Assembly: GCA_963969345.1 (NCBI GenBank)
Contig: OZ017769.1
Coordinates: forward strand, 3,472,816-3,536,815
Reading direction: 5' to 3'
Source of the DNA: Turbatrix aceti
Taxonomy: Eukaryota; Nematoda; Chromadorea; Rhabditida; Panagrolaimidae
DNA: 64,000 nt
A program made the translations under genes and the position numbers. Of this stretch, positions 37,401 to 47,996 are shown one piece after another (position 1 is the stretch's first letter; the number at the start of each line of letters is the position of its first letter). The notes beneath the pieces are model-generated. The model saw nothing but the letters and a program-made list of their open reading frames with translations, made no database searches and was not told the origin of the DNA.

Positions 37401-39359
37401 TCGTCTCTTGGCCGCTGGCTCGGTTTTGGGGGTGGTCACCGCCTTGCGCTTCTTCGGAGTCGCTTTCTTGGACGCTGAAGCCTTCTTATCATCCTCGGAT
37501 TCAGATTTGACTTCAGCTTCGGCCTCGGATTCAGATTCGTCCTCAGACTTCATTTCAACGTCTTCAGGCTCGGGTTCCGGCTGGATTTTGGATTTTCGGC
37601 CTTTGCCTCGAGCTGGGGCGGACTTGGGAGTTGTCAGCGCCTCGGCCTTCTTTCCCCGACGACCGGCCGGCGTTTTCTGCTCTGTGGTGGAGGAAACAGA
37701 TTCCTCCGAACGCTTGGGAGTCGCCGTGGCAGCCGGAGTCTTACTTTTTGCAGACGACGCTCTGGAACGCTTCTTGGGCGACGAATCGGTCGGTTTCTCC
37801 TCTTCGACAGTTTCTTCAGCCTCGGATTCGGCTTCCGACTCTGGTTCAGGCTCAGGAGCGGGTTTGGGAGTCTTCTTCGCGACGGGAGACTTGGCAGGGG
37901 TCTTCTTGGCCGTCGGAGGAGGGATCACAGGCTTGGATGCCCGGGTTGATCGTCGGCGAGCGACTGGCTCCTCTGCGGGGGCTTCTGGTTCTTCTTCGGT
38001 GGCTTCGACCTCTTCTTCGTCCTTTTCAGCAGGCTTTTCAACTTTTGCGGACTTGGGCGTTCTTGCGGGGGTCTTTTTCGGCTCTGCAACGGGGGTTGCC
38101 TTGACGGAGCGTCTGGACCGACCTCCGCGAGCCGGGGTGACCTCTTCTTCGGGTTCAGCCTCTTCTTCTTCCTTTTCTGGGGTAGGAGCCTTCGCTGGAG
38201 TCGATTTCTTAGCCCTGCTCCGAGAAGGCGTCGCTTTCTGGGGTGTTTCAGTTTTGGATTCTACTTTTTCCTCGGTGGGTTCTTCGGCCGGGACATCGTC
38301 GGATGGTTCAGCTTCTTCAGCGACAGCGTCCTTCTCGCCGAGTGGAGTCACTTCACGTCGAATGCACGGTGGTTCACCTGCGTTGTCGACGACTTCTTCT
38401 TTTTCTTCTGCGTCCTTATCCTTGTCGGATTTTGTTGGTGAGGGATCTGATGATTTGGAAGGTTCTGGGGTGGGTCCAGTCGATGCCTTGGCTGCCTTGT
38501 CGACGCATCCGCCGCGGGACGGAACTTTGGGTGAGGCCTTGGCCGGTTCGGGTTCGGGCGCGTCATCCACGGGTTCCGGCTTGTTTTCAGCGGATTCGTC
38601 CTGCTTGGGGGACTCTGGCTCCTCGGGTTCAGGCTCCGGCTCGTCATCATCTGGTTTCTGAACAATGATCGCCGGAGGTGAGTCTGTCTTGTTGTTGTGG
38701 CCGTTTGTGAGTTCTGTGTCTGATTCATTGTCTAAAAAAACACAAAAACGGTAAAAATAAATCTTCGTGCCAAGGCAAAAAAATCAATGAAAATGAAAAT
38801 AGACTTTTCGTGCTAAAACAAAAATTCATTAACCGTGAAAACATAATTTTCGTGGCAGGAAAAACTACTGAAAAACAGAATTTTCGTGTCAAGACAAAAA
38901 ATTCAATAACAGTGAATACAAATTTTTCGTGCCAAGAAAAAAAACCAAAAACAGTCAAAACAAAATTTTCGTGTCAAGACAAAAAAAATCCTAACCTGGA
39001 ACGGAAGGATGCGCCTCAGCGTCAGCCTTAGCGTTAGAAGCCTGCGCATCTCCGGCATCGGCAACAGCTCCAGCTCCATTCTGTACACTCGGCTCGTCCG
39101 GTGTTGACGTTGACGTGTTTACAGGAGGAAGCGGCCTGCAAAACAAAAGGGTGTACAAAAAAAATAGTCGATAACGGTCAAAGTCCGCGAAAACTCACGT
39201 TTTTGACGCGGGTGAAACCAACAGAGACTCGCTGTCTGCGGGAGGAACGCTGCCACCGCCGCCGGGTGCTACAAAAAAAACACGCTTTTAGCAGGCGTTC
39301 ACTAACGTTGAACGTTTGGGACACTTACCGATGACAGGAGACTCGAGAACGTCCGTCAT
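34455..39359 (-). CDS. 53BP1-like DNA damage response protein, Tudor plus tandem BRCT
   Basis: Eight minus-strand exons, 39359-39329, 39268-39199, 39135-38996, 38731-37252, 36980-36187, 35804-35203, 34941-34674 and 34621-34455, close exactly in phase to 1183 residues. The first half is acidic and Ser/Pro/Thr-rich with many KKTPAK-, TPK- and SP/TP-like motifs. A tandem Tudor fold follows (about 695-830: GARVFAIWGKEYYSAVVSD, GRYVVFYTEDNSVRTV). Two BRCT repeats form the C-terminus (about 945-1183: LVADTYYRTHKYLTALSLSI, HFAWINDC, NQLLPHTDYMLNAGESI, DYLLVDD, VITSEWIIQTIIMGE). 53BP1 binds methylated histone H4 through Tudor and steers double-strand-break repair. The nematode counterpart is HSR-9. 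It is divergent with RPS19. Confidence 0.93.
38750..38995 (-). repeat. Tandem repeat in the third intron of the 53BP1-like gene
   Basis: Five or so units of 40-50 bases, each with TTTTCGTG(T/C)CA(A/G)GACAAAAAA or TTTTCGTGC on the + strand, separated by AACAGTGAA- or ACAGTCAAAA-like spacers. They fill nearly the whole intron. Confidence 0.75.
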
Positions 39360-40033
39360 TTTTTTGTGTACAACTGGTTAAAACCAAACAATTTCAAGGG
39401 TTAACCGATGAATCCTGAAAAAAAAAAGAAAGTCAGAGAAAGGTTAGCTGACAACCTGTCCAAACGAATGTCGCGCCAAAAATGGGATAAAGCAAAAGCA
39501 GGCAAAAAGCGCTCCGGAAAAGTAGATAGAGAGCAGCGCAAGATGAGGAGCAAAGAAAAGCTGCAACGCAATGTGGCTGTTTGAGAGCGAGAGAGAGAGT
39601 GACCGACGAACAGGCGAACGCTGTGGCCTACGATAAAGTATGCATGTGTGTCCTGCGTGCGAGCGCGTCTTTTTTTCCAAGGAGAAAAAGCGCAAGCGTT
39701 TGGTTTGAATTTTGCGCCTTCTTTGTCGTTTGTCCGTCGACTGCGTGCTACGGTACAACTCTTGAAACGAAATTTTTAGCGTTTGCTGCGGACGGACTGA
39801 CAAGCCAAAACCTACTTTTTCTTGACGTTTTCTTTCGTTTTTTCTCGTTTCTCTTTTATTTTGCCTAAATTTTTTGTTTTTTCTATTTAGGTACATTCTA
39901 AACGTGCTATTTTCCTTGTATAACGTATTATTTGTCGCTACACATGTTTTTGACCGCGTTTTATATACCCAAAATCTCATTTTTATAAAATTCTCATTTT
40001 CTTACCCTCAATATTTTTGTCCAGGTAATCAAG
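39360..40033. promoter_or_regulatory. Shared upstream region of the 53BP1-like gene (-) and RPS19 (+)
   Basis: It contains a GAGAGAGAGA run near 39587, CpG-containing sequence around 39600-39730 and a pyrimidine-rich TTTTTGTCCAG just upstream of the RPS19 ATG that could be a splice acceptor for a 5' UTR intron or for trans-splicing. Both readings are inference from position and motif. Confidence 0.45.
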
Positions 40034-40601
40034 ATGCCGCGCAAACTCACGACCGTCGGTGATGTTGACCAGCGTCAGTTGGTGAAGAGCGTTGCTGCCT
40101 TCCTCAAGAAGAGCGGCAAAGTCGTCCTCCCGGAATGGGTTGATGTCGTCAAGACCGGCGCTCACACCGAACTCGCTCCCATGGATCCCGATTGGTTCTA
40201 CGTCCGCACCGCTAGCATCGCTCGTCGTCTCTACTGGCGCAACCCTGCCGGTTAGTCTATTTTTACTTTTATTGTTGTTTTGTGCAAAAATATGGTCAAA
40301 ATTTTGCAGGCATTGGTGGCTTCCGCAAGGTTTACGGCCACAACAAGCGACGCGGTGTCATGCCCAACCGTTTCAACCGATCTGGTGGCTCCGCTATCCG
40401 CAAGCCCCTCCAGGCCCTCGAGACCATCAACTGGGTTGAGAAGTCTGTCGAAGGTGGTCGTCGTCTGACTGCTCAGGTTTGTTATTGATTTTTCTTTTGC
40501 TTTTTGTAAGTTTGTTTGGATTTTATGTGAATTTTGTTTTGTAGGGTCGCCGAGACTTGAACCGTATTGCCGCTCAGATCCGCTTCAACAAGACGGCCTA
40601 A
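40034..40601 (+). CDS. RPS19: Small-subunit ribosomal protein S19 (eS19)
   Basis: Exons 40034-40250, 40310-40476 and 40545-40601 (phases 1 and 0) give 146 residues, the usual eS19 length. It starts [17 protein letters not shown] and continues [60 protein letters not shown] and ends with [13 protein letters not shown]. eS19 sits in the head of the 40S subunit and is needed for 18S pre-rRNA processing. All motifs are intact. It meets the coiled-coil gene tail-to-tail, with 204 bases between stop codons. Confidence 0.97.
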
Positions 40602-40805
40602 TGGAATAATTTTTTTGTTTGTTGCTTGTTCGTGATCCGTTTTTTTGTTAATGGTAAAGGAAACATTGATTTGTGTTCGTTCACAGTCGATCAAAATACG
40701 CAGTTTTTATACCCATGATATTTTGTTTTTGGCGTACATCAGTTTATCGTCGATGCCAAGCAATAATGTTTGCAGTTACGAACAAAATAATAATCAAAAA
40801 AATTG

Positions 40806-41410
40806 TTATGGCATCAGTGCCAAATCAGACGGTCGCTTTCCGATGAGTTCCTCTTCTGCGTCTCGCAGCGATCGAAGATCCGAGCTGAGTTCCTCCGCTT
40901 GACTCTCGTAGACCGCGAGTGCCTGTTGCTCGGCTTCGAGGGCCCTCTGGAGGCGGCTGACATTCTTACGCGCTGCCTTGAGATTAGAAACTGTCGCGTT
41001 CAGCTGACCCTGGACAACTGCCTTTTGCGTTACAATGTTCCACAGTTTTTTGAGCTGGTTCTCGTCCGGTGCACTGCTTTCTGCAGCCTCCGGGACCGAT
41101 GCAACTGCCGAGGACGATTCCGCGATGGTCGGTGGAGTGTGCACGGTCCGAGCCATCGATGGCCGACGAATGACTCGTTTGAGGCGTTTCATGAACGTGG
41201 ACGACGATGACGAAGCTGTCCAGGGAGAATTGTTGCTATCCGGGGTCTCGTGGAAGGGAGTGCCGTGTCTGGGGTAGTACGCAGACGATCTGCATGGTGT
41301 TTCGCTAAATACAAAAAAAAATTAAATTAGGTGCCTAAAAAGTAAACAAACTCCTGGAAGTTGACCGGGGCACTGAGGCCAAAGCCGACGACGCGCTTCT
41401 TTCCCGACAT
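40806..41410 (-). CDS. Small coiled-coil protein, function unknown
   Basis: Minus-strand exons 41410-41352 and 41304-40806 (phase 2; donor GA|GTTTGT, acceptor TTTAG) give 185 residues. The start is MSGKKRVVGFGLSAPVNFQD. The first third is Ser/Pro/Thr-rich (SSAYYPRHGTPFHETPDS) and then basic (MKRLKRVIRRPS). Residues of about 110-175 form a clear coiled coil (NLKAARKNVSRLQRALEAEQ, SQAEELSSDLRSLRD). I do not recognise a family. A small cytoskeletal, centrosome or kinetochore subunit is conceivable, but nothing in the sequence decides it. The exon 2 reading frame is firm; exon 1 rests on the splice sites and on its strong open start. Confidence 0.65.
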
Positions 41411-42596
41411 TTTTTTTTTGAAAAAAAAAGGTGAGTTGCCTAACAGATCAATTTTTGCGATCTACTGACGTTTTTTGTCATAGCGTGCTCGTTGCGTTTC
41501 GAGGGGGCAGACCCGTGCCCTGCGAGAAGGCGACATCGTTCCCTGCAGTTGGGTCTCTGCTGTGCTTTCATCCTTTTTCTCTGTTTCGTGTTTTGATCAA
41601 GGCATAAAATCTGGCCGGCTGGCGCGAATTTTTTTTTATACATAAAAAAAATTAACAAAATTTTTTCTATCAAACACAAAAAAAAATTGTGGTAGAACAA
41701 TGTTACTGTGCTTATGTTAGATTTCTGTATGTATTCGCGCTACAGCCGGATTTTTTGGTCTTATGCGCGTCTGCACAATCCGGCATTTAGACAGCAATTT
41801 TTATGTGCCATCCCAATTTGGTTTTCTCAAACTCCCATGGGAATTAGAAATAGGGGAATTATCCCATGGGAGTCCCCGGGGATATTTTTTGGTACGTTTC
41901 GGGATTTTCACTACGCGAAAAAATCCCGACACGATCGCGTGCGCATTTTGGCGCGTTTTTTTTGAAAATGATGTCTATTTGGCGTAATTTTTTTGGTATT
42001 CATAATTTTTTTCTTAGTTTTGCCATTTACCACTCTTAACAAGCAAACTCCGACAATTCGAATGCATTTTTGACCCAATTGATAAGTCATCAGAACAACG
42101 CAGAGAAAATGCTATTGCATGAAAAAACCGTTGTGCCGTTCTCAAAACTTGGAATGATATTCCGTATTTTGGCATTCTACGCACCTTCTACACACTCATT
42201 GATTAAATTAAATTTCATTCACTCTATTGGAGAATATATTCGTTGTTACTGCGAATCACGTTTTCAAAGTAGAATTTTCATTTCATTACTCGTGCCTAAT
42301 TACTGTTTACAAAAAGTTATAGAGATAGTGAAGAGTATCGGGATCGCACCAAGAGGGCGCTGTCAATCGTAGCTACCTGCGCCACGTTGTAGTCCTTGGC
42401 AGGAGTATTCTGGAAGGCTGCAGTCATCGGTCCATCGCCTTGGAGGGTGGCCTGGCGGGCGCTTGTTGGTCAGCGCTCGACTTAAATCGTGCGTAAAACT
42501 GCGCTTATTCTAACAGAACGCACAAACATGGAGTTTTCCTCCAAAGTGCCGATGATGGGTGCAAACTGAAGTTTTCACCGAATCATCAATTACACT
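41411..42596. other. Intergenic region before the chemoreceptor
   Basis: A/T-rich. At about 41600-41625 it carries CAAGGCATAAAATCTGGCCGG, a lone end of the hAT-like element that is complete at 63099-63481. Around 42285-42360 it shares sequence (TTACTCGTGC..AATTACT, AGTATCG.GAT.GCAC.AAGA) with the insertion at 44667-44804. No other gene seen. Confidence 0.6.
42360..42490 (-). mobile_element. Possible non-LTR retrotransposon 3' coding fragment
   Basis: On the minus strand one frame reads TNKRPPGHPPRRWTDD, which resembles the RPPxRWxDD tail that follows reverse transcriptase in many LINE proteins. The adjoining plus-left sequence is shared with the small insertion at 44667-44804, which ends in a pentamer repeat. 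The fragment is too short for certainty and the frame is broken after this motif. Confidence 0.35.
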
Positions 42597-43481
42597 TCAA
42601 TGCAAATTTACCACATGTCTTCTGAGGTCACTATTGATTGCAATCATACACCAGAGAGGAATAACAAACCCTAGGTCGGCGCCGTAGATAAAAAATTTTA
42701 CGACAAGAAAACGTTCATTGTAATCCGATATCACGCTGAAGGCTACCAACGTCACACTGAGGTACACCTGTGTGCAGAAGGTCAGCAGTACCAGAACAAA
42801 CAACGCGTGACTGTGCTGAACGCTTTTCTTGATTTGACTGCGCAATGCAAGGAATAACGCCACGTAGAGATTGCAAATGAGGCTTCCCGTGCACGATAAT
42901 ACCGTGATAGCGAGAAGATGTCGGTGATTTGAGTACCAAGTGGGTTTGTTAAATGCATCCCAAGCAAAGTTAGCGATCGTGCCATTGGCATTAAAACGGG
43001 GTATGAGCGACGCACCTGTTATCGGAATGTACAGACTGAAAAGAACGCCGACAGCAAAGCAGAACAAAATGAAAGCCGACTTCCATCGATGCCAAAAGGC
43101 ATCGTAGCGATTTTCCAACAGGATCGAGGTTGCACGGTTGAAGCACAGAACAAATAACAGACATTGCCCAGAAACGTACGATTCATTGCCCAAGAAAAGA
43201 AATAGCGAAATCGTCCAGTGCTTTTCGGGTACCGTTGCCAGAACTGGGAAATAAATTCTCATGTTAACGGTCCGCAGATGCATGTAGCTGGAGATCCAAC
43301 ACAAAACGTCGTTTGTCAAACTGAATCCAAAAATAATGAAAAATGAGTTACTGTATTTGTTTTTGGTCGATTTGCTGATGAAGAGGACGTACATGAGCCG
43401 GATGTAGACAACAAAGCTAGGCAGAACCCAAACAAAAGGGTAAAAAGCTTCCGCGATTACTTGCAGCGTTAACTCACTCAT
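42597..43481 (-). CDS. Seven-transmembrane chemoreceptor, Srg/Srv superfamily-like
   Basis: Single open exon, 294 residues from ATG at 43481. Seven hydrophobic helices can be traced, starting with YPFVWVLPSFVVYIRLMYVL. KNKYSNSFFIIFGFSLTNDV in helix 2, GQCLLFVLCFNRATSILLE with its NR at the end of helix 3 and the following FWHRWK are typical of nematode serpentine receptors of the Srg superfamily. Helix 7 is followed by a short cytoplasmic tail (NSDLRRHVVNLH). Such receptors sit in chemosensory neurons or germline and have unknown ligands. Most nematode family members have introns; this one has none in the coding region. A TTG start 45 bases upstream was rejected in favour of the ATG. Confidence 0.8.
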   Translation of the reverse strand: MSELTLQVIAEAFYPFVWVLPSFVVYIRLMYVLFISKSTKNKYSNSFFIIFGFSLTNDVLCWISSYMHLRTVNMRIYFPVLATVPEKHWTISLFLFLGNESYVSGQCLLFVLCFNRATSILLENRYDAFWHRWKSAFILFCFAVGVLFSLYIPITGASLIPRFNANGTIANFAWDAFNKPTWYSNHRHLLAITVLSCTGSLICNLYVALFLALRSQIKKSVQHSHALFVLVLLTFCTQVYLSVTLVAFSVISDYNERFLVVKFFIYGADLGFVIPLWCMIAINSDLRRHVVNLH

Positions 43482-44041
43482 TATGGCATACAGAAATAAC
43501 CACCGTAGGGTTCTAACGACCAACAAGTTTTACAATGTAATGCAGGAAAAGTGATAATGAATACTTGGGATAAATATCGCCTTTCATTTCCACTTATATA
43601 AAATGTAAAATTGCTACCTGTATGAAAATTTGTGCACAAGTGAATAAGTCACCGCACAAAGCATTTTACCATACAAGATGTTTTTCGGTTAAAACTAGTA
43701 TGTCATTATAGAGAATTGATTTGTGACTCTCGACGAGCGCACTATGTTCCGCTCCCCCTAATTTTTGGACAACGTTGCCCGCAACGTGCGAGCTGAGCAT
43801 GATCAAGAATTTGAGCGCGAGCAAATCGAGCGCAAAAATTTAACGTTTTTTTCCTTCAACCTGATATCAGTATCAGATCATCCTCCATTTTTGAAGTATT
43901 AGATCATATCTATTGCGATCTGATCAAAAAATATCAAAAAAACGGTATCAGAAAAACACTGCTTGTAATGCGGATGAATTACGCCAAAAAGTTTTTTGCG
44001 CGCGCTTATTGGAAGCGGGCAACGCGGCCTCGCGCGGATAG
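43482..44041. other. Intergenic region, left border of the repeat-rich zone
   Basis: Around 43980-44040 the sequence ACGCCAAAAAGTTTTTTGCG, followed by GCGCGCTTATTGGAAGCGGG and GGCCTCGCGCGG, recurs at 55429-55490, where the element at 55487 interrupts it. No gene seen. Confidence 0.6.
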
Positions 44042-44363
44042 CACACATGAAAATAGCCCGTCGAAGCCCGGCCCTGTTTGATTAAATACCGGGCCAAAAC
44101 GGGCTTTGTTCAGTAGGCCCGGAAAATCCCGTTTTGGCTGGTATTTAATCAATAATGTAAAAAATAAGAAAAATGAACCGTATTTTGGTTATTTTTAACA
44201 AAATTCAGTCTCTACGAGTAAAATAAAATTGGTTGCTATTTTTTTAGATAAAAATTCAAAAAAAAACAAAACCGATACTTTCGGGCCGGCCCGAAAGTAA
44301 GCCCGCGCATTCGACGGGCCGGGCCGGGCCTGGGCCTAAAAATTAGGCCCGTTTTCATGTCTG
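44042..44363. mobile_element. Non-autonomous hAT-like element, CACACATGAAAA ends
   Basis: Inverted ends CACACATGAAAATAGCCCG and (reverse complement of the right end) CAGACATGAAAACGGGCC. Flanking 8-mers GCGGATAG and GCGGAGAG differ at one base, a worn 8-base target duplication. GGGCC-rich subterminal repeats on both sides, A/T-rich centre, no coding capacity. A second copy, lacking its left terminus, is at 49446-49812, and only a right end remains at about 56065-56100. Confidence 0.75.
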
Positions 44364-44666
44364 GCGGAGAGTCAGGCCGACAGTCAACTGAAAAATTTCA
44401 ACTTCATATTTTTTCTCATTCCTAAACATATGAGTCTGTAAGCAAGGTGTTGCATTCTGTTTGTTTTAGGCAAGCAAGCAAGCATAGCTCGTAGGCAACA
44501 TGTGTCGTGCCTATTTTGATTTTACGTAGGCAAACATCCTGCCTATCGACACAGGTTGTTAGGCAGCTGCTAACTACACAGGTGTTTAGTTAACGACACA
44601 TCAGGTTGTGTGCATTCAAATTTTTGTAGCAAACTATGCAAGCAGCGATGTTTAGAACAGCTCATT

Positions 44667-44804
44667 TACTTTACTTTACTTTACTTTATTACTCTTACTC
44701 GTGCATAATTACTCATTACAAAATTAAAGAGACAGTGATGAGTATCGAGATTGCACGAAGATCTTTGGCGCGGTCGGAGGCACTGGCCACGCCCTCATAC
44801 GAGG
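44667..44804 (-). mobile_element. Nested short non-LTR-type insertion with (TTTAC)n end
   Basis: Flanked by CTCATT at 44661-44666 and 44805-44810. The same host sequence at 45560-45565 (GAACAGCTCATTGCACATG) has no insertion. One end is a TTTAC pentamer run, typical of the 3' tail of some non-LTR elements; the body is related to 42285-42360. Orientation is inferred from that tail. Confidence 0.7.
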
Positions 44805-44879
44805 CTCATTGCACATGTTTATTCGAAATTTCAAATTGTCCACACACAGAATGCAACACCTTGTTTACAACACTACAAT

Positions 44880-45445
44880 CAAGGTGTTGCATTCTGTTTG
44901 TTTTAGGCAAGCAAGCAAGCAAAGCTCGTAGGCAACATGTGTCGTGCTTCTTTTGATTTTACGTAGGCAAACATCCTGCCTATCGACACAGGTTGTTAGG
45001 CAGCTGCTAAATACACAGGTGTTTAGCTAGCAGCTGTTAACGACACATCTGCTTGCTCTTCTCAAAAATTAGCATGCGCGAGCAAGCAGACGCTTGCATT
45101 TCTCACATTATTCTCCAAAGTTGGAAATTTGACTAGAAAAACTGCTTGCAGAATCGAACTTTTTTCCCTGTAAACTCCTTTTGTTTCATTCTATGTCTTA
45201 CTGTTCATTATTTTCCCAAATTCTCGCACACAGGTTGTGTCGAAAGCACATGCAAATTTTTGAGAAGAGCAAGCAGATGTGTCGTTAACAGCTGCTAGCT
45301 AAACACCTGTGTATTTAGCAGCTGCCTAACAACCTGTGTCGATAGGCAGGATGTTTGCCTACGTAAAATCAAAAGAAGCACGACACATGTTGCCTACGAG
45401 CTATGCTTGCTTGCTTGCCTAAAACAAACAGAATGCAACACCTTG
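44880..45445. mobile_element. Near-perfect palindromic element inside the composite hAT-like element
   Basis: Starts CAAGGTGTTGCATTCTGT and ends with its reverse complement. The left arm (TAGGCAAGCAAGCAAGC, CGACACAGGTTGTTAGGCAG, CTAGCAGCTGTTAACGACAC) is mirrored almost base for base from 45230 to 45445, leaving a spacer of roughly 150 bases. Confidence 0.85.
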
Positions 45446-46036
45446 GTGTCGATATCTAAGCACCTGCTTAGCAATCCATCGTTCCCTGACCGTTGGCAAG
45501 CAGCTTGTGTGCATTCAAATTTTTGTAGCAAACTATGCAAGCAGCGATGTTTAGAACAGCTCATTGCACATGTTTATTCGAAATTTCAAATTGTCCGCAC
45601 ACAGAATGCAACACCTTGTCTGTAAGTATGGGGTTGGACCAAACATTGCACGGGCTTTCGAATGGCGCTATTCATTTTTTGAATAAACATACAACAAACC
45701 ATGAATAACAATCTGTTATCCGAGACAATGCATGCCAATAAAAACATATCACTTTAGAAAAATTTTCGCTTCGAGACTGTGACTTTCGCTCGCACTGTGA
45801 CTTTCGCGACCCATTATGGCCTAGAATATTTTTGCAAAAATTAATGACCGTCATAAATTTTGCAGAAATCATGTTATCATTTTATGAAGTTCTGCACAGA
45901 ATAATGGATGCCACGCAACAAATCCACGTTGTACATCGTTTTCAAGTCACTCTCCTTCTTTTTTGCAGCAAAATTGAACAATAGATTGGCTTAAATACGG
46001 GGTTTGCCGATACGTCATGCATAAGTTTCTTTCAAC

Positions 46037-47996
46037 ATGCATTATCAGCTCTCACTCTTGTTCCTTATTGGCATCGCCGCTTTATCGGCCGCTTTATCGG
46101 CCGCTCAAACGGCACCTAACGGATGCCCCGATGGCACCTACACCTACAAAGAATTTAATAACGGCCCGAATAAAGTAAGAAAATGCTTCAAACTTTATGA
46201 CGCGGCAGACATAACTGACCAATGTAAGGTCATCGACTACTGTCGTCCTTTGCATCCTAAGGCCATTCCTGCAACTATAAACTCAATTGAAGAACGCGAC
46301 TTCTTGAGTAAGATTTTTTTCAACAGGGTGTTAAACTCGGGGAAATTTTCCCCGTCCTTGGCTCCCTCCGTCTCCGACACCAGAAGAGATTTAATTTCTA
46401 TTCTTCTGTATTTGGTATAAAGGGGTATTTTGGCACGAGAAATTGTTTGGTGTATTTACTTTTTCTCAAAGAGCATCTGACTTTTTTGTGAAGCAATGCT
46501 TTCTGGTTTTTCTGCTTTTCGTTCGTTGCTTGGCTCCAGAGATGGCAGATCAGATCACTTTTCAGATCAGATCAGACAATAGATCAAATCAGATCACAGA
46601 TTATCCAGATGAAATCACAGATTATTGTCGTAATTAGACCAGCGACATTAGCATCAGTGCTGTCGGGTACCCGACCCGAAACCCGACCCGAACTTGGACC
46701 CGACCCGAAATACCCGGAATTTCGGGTCGGGTACCCGAAAGTTTCGGGTCCGGGTCCGGATCGGGTACCCGACAGCACTGATTAGCATAGCTCACTCCAA
46801 CTCTGTATATAAGCGCTTGTCTGATACCCAATTTGCGCGGTTGTTGGAAAAATACGATAGAGCTTAACAAAAAACAATTCATCCTGGTTTCGAATTTTTT
46901 TTATGCCGCCAACCCGAGTAAAAACGGGTGAAAAAACCGTACAGATTTACGTTTCTGTTTTTCAAAGAAATTATAAAAATTTGTAATACATTTTGATAAC
47001 TTGTTTTTCTAGAGTCACGTGCGGATTATCTTACGTTTATTCTTATTGGTTTCCACATTCCGTGTGGACAAAAGTATGACAAGAACAGTTTTGTGAATGT
47101 AGACGGCACTCCGCTTCCAGAAGGCGCACTGGAACTATTAAATAATATGCAAGGTGATGAGTACCTCGGCATGATAACACATAATTTAATAGACGACCTT
47201 TCATTGAGGCAACAAAGCAAAATTGTTTTATGCGCTATTACGTTGACCAATGTAATAGCGCATACTCCTTGTCCTGACGACTCTTATAGTTACCACGAAA
47301 TCAACGGAATTGGAAAATGCTATAAAAGCTATACGGTGCCTTATCAAATTGAACGCTGCGACCTCATCAATGCTTGTCGCTCTCTAAATTCTGACGCGAT
47401 TCCTGCCACCATCGGCTCGATTGAAGAACGCGAATACATGAGTGAGTCTAAATGTGTAGCCATCCCTGTGAATTTTTCTTCTTTCAGAGACAATTGTGAA
47501 TCCCGCTGAGTATACCGTGATTGGCGTAAGCATTCCTTGTCCGCTTCCCTACAACATAAAGCATTACAAAAACGTTGACGGCACCAAGCTTCCTGCGCCT
47601 CTAGAAGTGACCACTGGCATGTGGCCAGATCAATACGTTGGTATGCTGTTTGACGGCAAAACCGATAACCTTGACTTGCATGATCCGATGTTTCAAGGCA
47701 AAGTCTTATGTACCATCCCAATCTGGTTTTACTGTCCGCCAGGCACTTATCCTGATTCGTACAATGGTAGGGTTACAATGAACACGAGTTGCGTTCAGTA
47801 CGTCCCTTATGTGCCCGGTTCTGTATGTTTATTATACAAAAACAAAAAAAATGTGCCAATTTTTCAGACTCCAGAAGCCGTTTGTGCAAAAGCCAATTCA
47901 AAATACAGCTTCCAGCCACCCGCTGAAATTCCTTGTTCGCTTCCGCACAATGTTCAGCATACGAAACCAAATAAGCTTCCCTACTGTAAGGCGTAA
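46037..47996 (+). CDS. Secreted CTLD-like protein, gene A (two domains plus Cys module)
   Basis: Exons 46037-46307, 47013-47441, 47488-47822 and 47868-47996 join in phase to 387 residues. It begins with a signal peptide (MHYQLSLLFLIGIAALSAAL), in which a small ALSAALSAAQ duplication is unique to this copy. Two modules follow: each has C-P-D, a K/R-C-(Y/F)-K, two cysteines, AIPATI(N/G)SIEER, an IG-x-x-IPC, NVDGT, DEYLG/DQYVG and VLC. This order matches a C-type-lectin-like domain with its tryptophans lost (LASI.S.EE, WIG, W.DGT, C). A shorter cysteine-bearing C-terminal module (CPPGTYPDSYNG...IPCSLPHN) follows. The last intron is 45 bases with no stop, so retention would keep frame. Intron 1 carries the 46655 element. 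Function unknown; secreted lectin-like or immune roles are speculation. Confidence 0.85.
46655..46780. mobile_element. hAT-like MITE in intron 1 of gene A
   Basis: Ends CAGTGCTGTCGGGTACCCGA and its reverse complement; the 8-mer ATTAGCAT flanks both sides (46647-46654, 46781-46788). Body built of CCCGACCCGAA and GGGTCGGGT motifs that make it almost wholly self-complementary. Confidence 0.88.

Larger units (their letters stand above)
44443..45618. mobile_element. Composite non-autonomous hAT-like element with 8-base target duplication
   Basis: Ends CAAGGTGTTGCATTCTGT and its exact reverse complement. The 8-mer TCTGTAAG flanks it on both sides (44435-44442 and 45619-45626). The homologous sequence in duplication unit B (about 49868-49890) carries a single TCTGTAAG and no insertion, which is an empty-site control. 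Inside are a nested palindromic relative (44880-45445) and a short retroposed insertion (44667-44804). No transposase frame is present. Confidence 0.88.

Noticed and set aside
37264..38661. 465-codon open frame on the + strand
   Set aside because: It is the antisense shadow of the acidic, low-complexity exon of the 53BP1-like gene; its Ser-rich translation has no domain and it breaks the phase-consistent exons on the minus strand.
43479..43526. TTG start adding 15 residues to the chemoreceptor
   Set aside because: An ATG at 43481 gives a normal short N-terminus directly before helix 1; TTG initiation is not expected in nematodes.
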